The notes beneath the pieces are model-generated. The model was not told where the DNA came from, did no database searches, and worked only from the letters and a program-made list of their open reading frames with translations. Position numbers and translations under genes: made by a program. This document shows, one piece after another, positions 59,181 through 64,000 of a DNA stretch of 64,000 nt (position 1 is the first letter of the stretch; every line of letters begins with the position of its first letter). Source of the stretch: Candidatus Iainarchaeum sp. (GTDB lineage: Archaea > Iainarchaeota > Iainarchaeia > Iainarchaeales > GCA-2688035); NCBI GenBank assembly GCA_017610175.1, contig JAFCCO010000001.1:1-64000 (forward strand), given 5' to 3'.

Positions 59181-59909
59181 TCATGGCGTCTCTGCGACAA
59201 AGTAAAGCTCTTCACTGCTGCGGGAGGGTTCTCCAAATACCGCATCAAAGACGCGCACGTTCACAAAGCCTGCCTTTGAAAGGTTTTTTGTGACAATTGC
59301 CCGTGTGTAAGGCCTTTGCGCAACGGTTTCCTCTGTTCGCTTGAACCGCTCCCTTCCAAGCGCCGTGAAAACGGACATTTTGATTTCAAGCATTCCTTTG
59401 CGAAAAAAGTTTTCCCACACAAAAAAGTTTTTTCCAACGCGCCCGGCATACGGTTCCTCAAGCGAAATGTGCTGCATGTACTTCTTTGTGTAAATTTGGA
59501 AAATGAACTTTCCTTTTTTTCCAAGCAAATGGTGTACTGAAGAAAAGGCCTGAAGCAGGTTTTTTTCTTTCAGCAGGTGGTTTAGGCAGTCCCCGCTCAC
59601 AACAACGTCAAATTTTTCCTTTTCCTTGAAGCACTCGATTTTGCTGCATTCAAATTTAACTTTCAGCCCTGCTTTTGTTGCCTTCTTCTTTGCGATTGCA
59701 AGCATTTCTTTTGAGGAGTCAACCCCCTTAATCTGGAAACCGTGCCACGCAAGGGGGATTGTGTACTTTCCGGTTCCGCATCCAATGTCAAGAACCCTTG
59801 CATTCTTCTTTCTTGCAAACTTTTTTACAAATGAAAGAAAACGAATAGACGGGTCAATGGCTTCGTCGTAAACCAATGCAAAGCTTTTGTACAAATTTGG
59901 CTTGCCCAT
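59181..59909 (-). CDS. class I SAM-dependent methyltransferase
   Basis: The 242 residues have the Rossmann motifs VLDIGCGTGKYTIPLA (motif I), IKGVDSSKEML (motif II) and FDVVVSGDCLNHL (motif IV region), followed by a beta-rich lid (FRKGMLEIKMSVFTA). This is the SAM-binding fold of Methyltransf_25 type. The substrate is not evident. It is leaderless by its TATA spacing and divergent from the PEBP gene with overlapping 5' surroundings. Confidence 0.88.
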   Translation of the reverse strand: MGKPNLYKSFALVYDEAIDPSIRFLSFVKKFARKKNARVLDIGCGTGKYTIPLAWHGFQIKGVDSSKEMLAIAKKKATKAGLKVKFECSKIECFKEKEKFDVVVSGDCLNHLLKEKNLLQAFSSVHHLLGKKGKFIFQIYTKKYMQHISLEEPYAGRVGKNFFVWENFFRKGMLEIKMSVFTALGRERFKRTEETVAQRPYTRAIVTKNLSKAGFVNVRVFDAVFGEPSRSSEELYFVAETP

Positions 59910-59930
59910 TCAAATCTCGAAGCAGAACGA

Positions 59931-59975
59931 TTTTATTAATCCTTTCACTTGCCGGGTTTTTGGGAGATTTAAAAG
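59931..59975. promoter_or_regulatory. divergent promoters of methyltransferase and PEBP genes
   Basis: ATTAATAAAA (59931-59940, minus) is 26 bases from the methyltransferase ATG at 59909. GATTTAAAAG (59966-59975, plus) is 26 bases from the PEBP ATG at 59998. Both messages should be leaderless. Confidence 0.5.
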
Positions 59976-59997
59976 AAGTTTTGTGCATGTATTGTGC

Positions 59998-60543
59998 ATG
60001 GAAAAAGGCTTGCTCACGGCTTTTTCTGCGGCTATTTTGTTTGTTTTATTAGCCGGCTGTGTGGGTGGGCTGTCAACCGGGGTTAAGCCATTGAATGGAG
60101 GGAGTTTAATGAAAATTGAAAGTACCGATTTTAAGACGGGGGCAGCAATTCCAGCAGAATTTACGTGTGACGGGCAGAACCTGAATCCGGAGCTTCATTG
60201 GGAGGGAGCCCCTGCAGAAACAAAGAGCTTTGCGCTTACCGTGCGCGATCCGGATGCCCCAAGTGGAACTTTTGACCACTGGCTGGTGTGCAACATTCCT
60301 GCAGGCGTTTCATCGATTGCAAAGGAAGCGGGTGCTCCAGCCGGCTCAAAGCAGGTTCCAAACGATTTTGGAAAGCAGGATTATGGAGGCCCGTGCCCGC
60401 CAAGCGGAACACACAGGTATTTTTTCAGGCTTTACGCGCTTAGCGTTGAATCAATTGACTGCTCAAATAAAGACGAGCTTTTTGTTGCACTTTCGAAGAA
60501 CAAGATTGCTGAAGCGGAATTGATGGGAACTTTTGCACGCTAG
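59998..60543 (+). CDS. PEBP-family (YbhB/YbcL) lipoprotein
   Basis: From the ATG at 59998 the 181-residue protein has a lipobox signal (LLTAFSAAILFVLLAGC, lipid at C21), then the phosphatidylethanolamine-binding-protein fold: IPAEFTCDGQNLNPELHW, VRDPDAPSGTFDHWLVCNIP and GGPCPPSGTHRYFFRLYAL, with the DPDAP and GTHRY anion-pocket motifs. The upstream in-frame stretch to 59887 overlaps the methyltransferase promoter and is not coding. It probably works on the outer membrane face; ligand unknown. Confidence 0.92.
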   Translation: MEKGLLTAFSAAILFVLLAGCVGGLSTGVKPLNGGSLMKIESTDFKTGAAIPAEFTCDGQNLNPELHWEGAPAETKSFALTVRDPDAPSGTFDHWLVCNIPAGVSSIAKEAGAPAGSKQVPNDFGKQDYGGPCPPSGTHRYFFRLYALSVESIDCSNKDELFVALSKNKIAEAELMGTFAR

Positions 60544-61247
60544 TAGCCTGCAAAGTTTTCAAGCACAATGCGTTCCTTTGGAATGAAGAGTTCTTCCACT
60601 GCAATTTTTTCCATTACTTCGTTGAACTTTGGCGGGCCCACAATGTAGAAGATTGTGTCCTCCAGGTCGCCTGAATAGTTCTTAACCATTTCTGCAGTAA
60701 TAAAACCGGTTTCTCCCTTCCACTGCGCTTTCTCTTCATTGGTTAGGTTGGTTAGTGTATTGATTACTTTCAGGCTCACAATTTTTTTCTCAAGCTCGTC
60801 AAGCTCTTTTCTGAAAACAATTCTTTCCTCGTTTCTGTTGCTGTAGAACAGAACCATTCCGTGCTCTTCTCCCTCATCCGCAACATACTCAAGCATGCTT
60901 CTAACGGGGGTTAGCCCAATTCCGCCTGTGAGGAAAACAATTTTTGAATCCCCTGCCTTTTTCAGCGTGAATTCACCCATTGGCTGGGGCAATTCAAATT
61001 CGTGCCCTGGCTTAAGTGAGTTGAGCGCCTGCTTGTAGTCTGAGTCGGAGATTATTGTTGTGAACTCCACATTTTCTCTCGTTGGGGAATTTGAGAAAGA
61101 AAAGTGCTTTGTGAACTTTTTTCCATCCAACTCAAAGTTGAAGAAACAGAACTGGCCTGCAATAAATTCAATTTTTTTCTCAGGCTGCAGTATGAATGTC
61201 TTAATTCCCGGTGACTCCTCTCTTTTTTCCACAAGAGCTGCTTTCAT
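60540..61247 (-). CDS. FAD-dependent ferredoxin/flavodoxin-NAD(P)H reductase-like protein
   Basis: The 235 residues show an FAD barrel with AGQFCFFNFELDG and the flavin-binding HFSFSNSP, then an NAD(P) domain with FLTGGIGLTPVRSML and YIVGPPKF, ending in the family's terminal aromatic (FAGY). It moves electrons between NAD(P)H and an iron-sulfur or flavin partner. The converging PEBP gene overlaps its end by 4 bases. The partner is not next to it. Confidence 0.88.
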   Translation of the reverse strand: MKAALVEKREESPGIKTFILQPEKKIEFIAGQFCFFNFELDGKKFTKHFSFSNSPTRENVEFTTIISDSDYKQALNSLKPGHEFELPQPMGEFTLKKAGDSKIVFLTGGIGLTPVRSMLEYVADEGEEHGMVLFYSNRNEERIVFRKELDELEKKIVSLKVINTLTNLTNEEKAQWKGETGFITAEMVKNYSGDLEDTIFYIVGPPKFNEVMEKIAVEELFIPKERIVLENFAGY

Positions 61248-61315
61248 TTCAATTACTTAAACGCTTTTGATTGTTTTATTTCTTTCCCTTGCATAAAGGG
61301 GCGGTTTAAGCAAGC

Positions 61316-61567
61316 TCATTTCTTGTAAATATTCTTTCTGTGTGAAACCTTTAGCACAAGGATGATTAGTTTTTTTTGTTCAATGTCAGCTATTGCCCTG
61401 TAGTGGCCAATTCTCAGGTTGTAGGCTTCCTCTCCCACCAGCTTTTTGAAGTGGGTTTCCGGCCGGATTCTTGCCCTCTCCAAAGCTGAAACAATTCGTT
61501 CCTGCTGGCTTTTTTCGAGTTTTTTGAGCTGGCGCTCTGCTTTGTTGGAGATAACAATGCTGTACAT
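61316..61567 (-). CDS. relE: RelE/ParE-type toxin
   Basis: Eighty-three residues with the RelE fold: YSIVISNKAERQLKKLEKSQQERIV in parts, YNLRIGHYRAIADIE and VLKVSHRKNIYKK with the basic catalytic end (HRKNIY). RelE relatives cut mRNA in the ribosomal A site. It starts right after the antitoxin stop. Confidence 0.9.
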   Translation of the reverse strand: MYSIVISNKAERQLKKLEKSQQERIVSALERARIRPETHFKKLVGEEAYNLRIGHYRAIADIEQKKLIILVLKVSHRKNIYKK

Positions 61568-61786
61568 TTACAAACCCAACTCTTTCTTTACCTGTGCGAG
61601 AGTTTTAACCTTGCCTTCCTTGAATTCCTTCCTTGCTTCTTCGATATCCCTTTTGGTTTCCTCTGAAATTTCCATTGTGTCCTCCAGCAAATCCCAGATT
61701 ACTTCTTCATAGCTTTCTTTGCTGCTGAACTTGCGATCCTGCAGCTTCTTGCGCAGTTCTTTGCTAATCTGAATGGTTGTTTCCAT
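61568..61786 (-). CDS. antitoxin partner of the RelE-type toxin
   Basis: Seventy-two residues from the ATG at 61786. The first 40 (TTIQISKELRKKLQDRK, SYEEVIWDLLED) look like a ribbon-helix-helix DNA-binding fold. The charged rest (KRDIEEARKEFKEGKVKTL) would cover the toxin. Archaeal RelE genes commonly have such a partner. Likely leaderless. Confidence 0.85.
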   Translation of the reverse strand: METTIQISKELRKKLQDRKFSSKESYEEVIWDLLEDTMEISEETKRDIEEARKEFKEGKVKTLAQVKKELGL

Positions 61787-61790
61787 AGCC

Positions 61791-61820
61791 ACTATATAAG
61801 TTGTTATAGTTTATAATCTT
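61791..61820 (-). promoter_or_regulatory. promoter with operator-like repeat of the RelE operon
   Basis: The TATA-like TTATAAAC (about 61807-61814, minus) is 26 bases before the antitoxin ATG. ACTATA at 61791-61796 and TATAGT at 61805-61810 form an inverted repeat between TATA and start, a fitting site for autorepression by a ribbon-helix-helix antitoxin. Confidence 0.5.
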
Positions 61821-61824
61821 TTCT

Positions 61825-62952
61825 TTAATTTGCCCACTCTGCCATTCTTGCCTGCTTCAGGCCAGAGGCCTGAATAAATGGCCCTGCCCTTGCCATTATT
61901 GCCCCTGCCCGCTTCAAATCCATTTCCTCAATCTTTTTCTTGTGCTTCCGCAGCTGCAGAATCTTGTCCGCACTAACCGGCCCTATTCCCGGAACATGCA
62001 GGAGCTCTTCTTTGCTTGCGCAATTAATGTCAACAGGGAATCTGTTTGGATTGTTTAGTGCAACCGCAAACTTTACGTCCTTCACATTTCCAAAATTTTC
62101 CTCTTCGTTTAAGGCTAATTTCAATTCCTTCAGCCTGTAACCGTATACACGGAGCAGCCAGTCGCTTTGGTAGAAACGATGCTCCCTTGACGGCTCTTCC
62201 GCTTCCCTGCCCTCAAGCCCTGTTCCCTCAATGGGCTGGAAGGCAGAGAAATATGTGCGGTAGAGCTGTGTTTCATGGTAGAGCCTATCCATTTTACCAA
62301 GTATTTCCAAATCCGTTTCGCCCGCCGCCCCCAGAAGGAACTGGGTGGTAAAGCTTCGAAGAAGCCCCTTGCGCTTTATTTCGTTTATCCAGCGAAACCT
62401 TTTCTCCAAGTCGTTTGAATAATCCTTTGTGCTGCCAAGCAACTGCATTCTGCTACTGCTTGTTGCCTCCAAATTCAGTGACATTCTTGTTGCAAGCCCT
62501 GCCATTTCGTACACTAGGTGCTTTGACATCGTGGGCAAAACTTTCAAATGAATGTATCCCTTAAATTTGAATTTGTTCCGCAAAATTTTTGCACTTTCAA
62601 TCATTTTTTCGGCAGTTCTGTCAGCTTCCCCTGTTATTGCGGAACTTAGGAAAAGCCCGGCTACCTGCCCTGCCCTGTAAAGTGAGTTAAAGCTTTTTGC
62701 AACCTCGCCGGGGGCGAGTTCTGCTTTTCCCTTTGAACAGCTGCTGTTAACGCAGTACTTGCAGTCGTGAATGCAGGCATTGCTTTGCAGCACTTTCATT
62801 AACCTGCATTGCTCCGCGGTATTTGAGCAGTCGTGCACAAAGTTTGAGTATGAGGCGGGAATTTTGCTTTTGCGAAGGCTCTTTCTTTTATCGCCTCCGC
62901 ATGAATCCCATGAAGCGGCAGAGCCAAGCTTCTGCAGTTTTTCAAGAAGCAT
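61825..62952 (-). CDS. radical SAM protein with C-terminal HhH domain (putative DNA modification/repair)
   Basis: The 375 residues have the radical SAM cluster C60-x3-C64-x2-C67 (CIHDCKYC), flanked by extra Cys, an SSAITGEADRT motif, LEATSSSRMQLLGSTKDY, and a helix-hairpin-helix end (about 310-340: INCASKEELLHVPGIGPVSA, quoted in part) like ComEA-type DNA binders. It belongs to a group annotated as putative DNA modification/repair radical SAM proteins, whose usual partner (a DUF4130-type protein) is not beside it. The reaction is unknown. Confidence 0.9.
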   Translation of the reverse strand: MLLEKLQKLGSAASWDSCGGDKRKSLRKSKIPASYSNFVHDCSNTAEQCRLMKVLQSNACIHDCKYCVNSSCSKGKAELAPGEVAKSFNSLYRAGQVAGLFLSSAITGEADRTAEKMIESAKILRNKFKFKGYIHLKVLPTMSKHLVYEMAGLATRMSLNLEATSSSRMQLLGSTKDYSNDLEKRFRWINEIKRKGLLRSFTTQFLLGAAGETDLEILGKMDRLYHETQLYRTYFSAFQPIEGTGLEGREAEEPSREHRFYQSDWLLRVYGYRLKELKLALNEEENFGNVKDVKFAVALNNPNRFPVDINCASKEELLHVPGIGPVSADKILQLRKHKKKIEEMDLKRAGAIMARAGPFIQASGLKQARMAEWAN

Positions 62953-62994
62953 GCAATAATGTGGGGTTGGCTTGGGGTATTGATTTGGATGGAG

Positions 62995-64000
62995 TTACTT
63001 TCCGGTATTCCGCTGATTGCCGATTACAATCCTCGCATCAACCGCGTAAAGTTTTCCCTTTGAAACAATTATTGGGTTCAAATCGATTTCCTGAATTTCC
63101 GGAAAGTCCAGCACAAACTGTGAGAATGCGATGAGAATCTTTTCAAGTTCAAGAAGGTTTATTTTGAACTTTTTCCTGTAGCCTGCGAGAAGTTTGTAGA
63201 CCTTTGTTCTCCGGATAATGTTTTTTGCAAGGGTCTGGTTTAGGGGGGGCAATCCTATGCTCTTGTCCTGGAATAGCTCTGTTGCAACCCCCCCCATTCC
63301 GAACAGAATTACCGGCCCGAACACCGAGTCATTTTTTGACCCAAGGATTAATTCAAGGCTTCCTGCAACCATTTTTTGCACGCTAACCCCTCTGATTTTT
63401 GCATTGGGGGCTGCCTTTCTTGCATTGGAAGTAATTTTTTTGAACGCATTTTGCACTTCTTTTTCTGAAGCAAGGTTTAGGGAAACCGCGTTTGCATCTG
63501 TTTTGTGCGTAATTTCGTCCGAAACGACCTTCAGTGCGATTGGGAATCCAAGCAGGCGTGCCTGCTTTACAGCGTCCTTTGCATTTGCTGCAAACACTGT
63601 TTTGTTTACGGGAATTCCGTACTCTTCCAGAATCTCTTTTGAGTCAACCTCATCCAGCACACGGTTTTTTCTCGCAAGGTTTTTATCAAAGATTGCGCGA
63701 ATCCTTTTCTTGCTTGGTTTTGAGCCGAGTTCAATTTCCTTTGGTTTCTCGTAAAGGTTTGCGATATTTTCCCTGTAGGAATTCATGTAGCTGAAAACCC
63801 TCACCGCTTTTTCAGGGGTCCTGTAGGATGGCAGGCCTTTTTTTCTGAGAACCTCGCGTGCGGGCTCAACAAATGATTCCCCCATCCAGCATCCGAGAAC
63901 GGTTTTCTTGCTCTTCTCCGCCTGCTCTGCAACAATCTTTGCAACCTCTGCGGGCCTTGTTATTGCCTGCGGGCTAAGGATTACAATTACCCCGTCCACG
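62995..64000 (-). CDS. ADP-forming acyl-CoA synthetase, C-terminal part (5' end outside window)
   Basis: About 335 residues run in from the right edge. The first 100 end the alpha part (VIVILSPQAITRPAEVAKIV, a CoA-ligase fold with TVLGCWMGESFVEPA). From about 110 comes the ATP-grasp beta domain (EEYGIPVNKTVFAANAKDAVKQA in part, GFPIALKVVSDEITHKTDANAV in part, VFGPVILFGMGGVATELF, and IDLNPIIV). It makes acetate or another acid plus ATP from acyl-CoA and ADP, the usual energy step in fermenting archaea. Alpha and beta are fused in one chain here. Confidence 0.93.
   Translation of the reverse strand, partial: VDGVIVILSPQAITRPAEVAKIVAEQAEKSKKTVLGCWMGESFVEPAREVLRKKGLPSYRTPEKAVRVFSYMNSYRENIANLYEKPKEIELGSKPSKKRIRAIFDKNLARKNRVLDEVDSKEILEEYGIPVNKTVFAANAKDAVKQARLLGFPIALKVVSDEITHKTDANAVSLNLASEKEVQNAFKKITSNARKAAPNAKIRGVSVQKMVAGSLELILGSKNDSVFGPVILFGMGGVATELFQDKSIGLPPLNQTLAKNIIRRTKVYKLLAGYRKKFKINLLELEKILIAFSQFVLDFPEIQEIDLNPIIVSKGKLYAVDARIVIGNQRNTGK

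Overview
This window is archaeal chromosome, most likely from a small-genome archaeon of the DPANN type; I cannot place it more precisely than that. Archaeal markers are the split RNA polymerase genes (rpoB''/rpoB' and rpoA'/rpoA''), small polymerase subunits Rpo3, Rpo5, Rpo7 and Rpo10, Spt4, aIF2-gamma, aIF5B, aIF1, EF-1A and EF-2, many archaeal-type ribosomal proteins (L7Ae, S4e, S6e, L14e, L18e, L19e, L24e, L30e, L32e, L34e, S24e, S27ae, S28e), a tRNA-Leu with an archaeal intron, RtcB with archease, TATA-box promoters and several apparently leaderless genes. The usual neighbours adk, cmk, cbf5/truB and rpoK are missing from their customary places in the ribosomal clusters, which fits a reduced genome.

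Layout. 1-2750: the 5' part of a secreted surface protein, a MazEF-type toxin-antitoxin pair with a small third gene, and a long imperfect hairpin. 2750-12068: one 16-gene minus-strand translation/transcription cluster (L7Ae, S28e, L24e, NDK, dUTPase, aIF5B, S6e, aIF2-gamma, a PIN nuclease, Rpo7, Spt4, S24e, S27ae, a CPBP protease, Sua5, Kae1). 12182-15840: an unknown basic protein, GluRS, a small basic protein and a TrmB-type regulator. 15869-36445: the large ribosomal superoperon, from L3 down to a MEMO protein, containing SecY, a YidC/DUF106 insertase, Rpo3, Rpo10, the RNase P protein Rpp29, aIF1 and an intron-bearing tRNA-Leu(UAA). 36613-38844: a DRR-repeat protein, a small Lys/Arg/Ala-rich protein and a membrane-anchored surface protein. 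38965-41702: rtcB, archease and an RpiB-Nudix fusion in one operon. 41779-55016: EF-1A/S10 and the RNA polymerase cluster Rpo5-B''-B'-A'-A''-L30e-NusA-S12-S7-EF-2. 55017-64000: single genes and small operons: an HD phosphohydrolase divergent from an MscS channel, a cation exchanger, a lipoprotein, tRNA-Asp, a methyltransferase, a PEBP lipoprotein, a flavin reductase, a RelE-type pair, a radical SAM/HhH protein and a partial ADP-forming acyl-CoA synthetase.

How the genes work together. Nearly everything serves transcription and translation: polymerase, ribosome, initiation and elongation factors, t6A tRNA modification (Sua5 + Kae1), tRNA intron ligation (RtcB + archease), protein export and membrane insertion (SecY + DUF106). 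Points worth a second look are a structured RNA candidate with its own TATA box and T-run just upstream of the polymerase operon, two other long hairpins between genes, the RpiB-Nudix fusion next to archease and RtcB, and the repeated addition of Lys/Glu/Ala/Pro-rich tails to otherwise ordinary ribosomal and polymerase proteins. I found no clearly new multi-gene system; the candidates above are offered with that limit.
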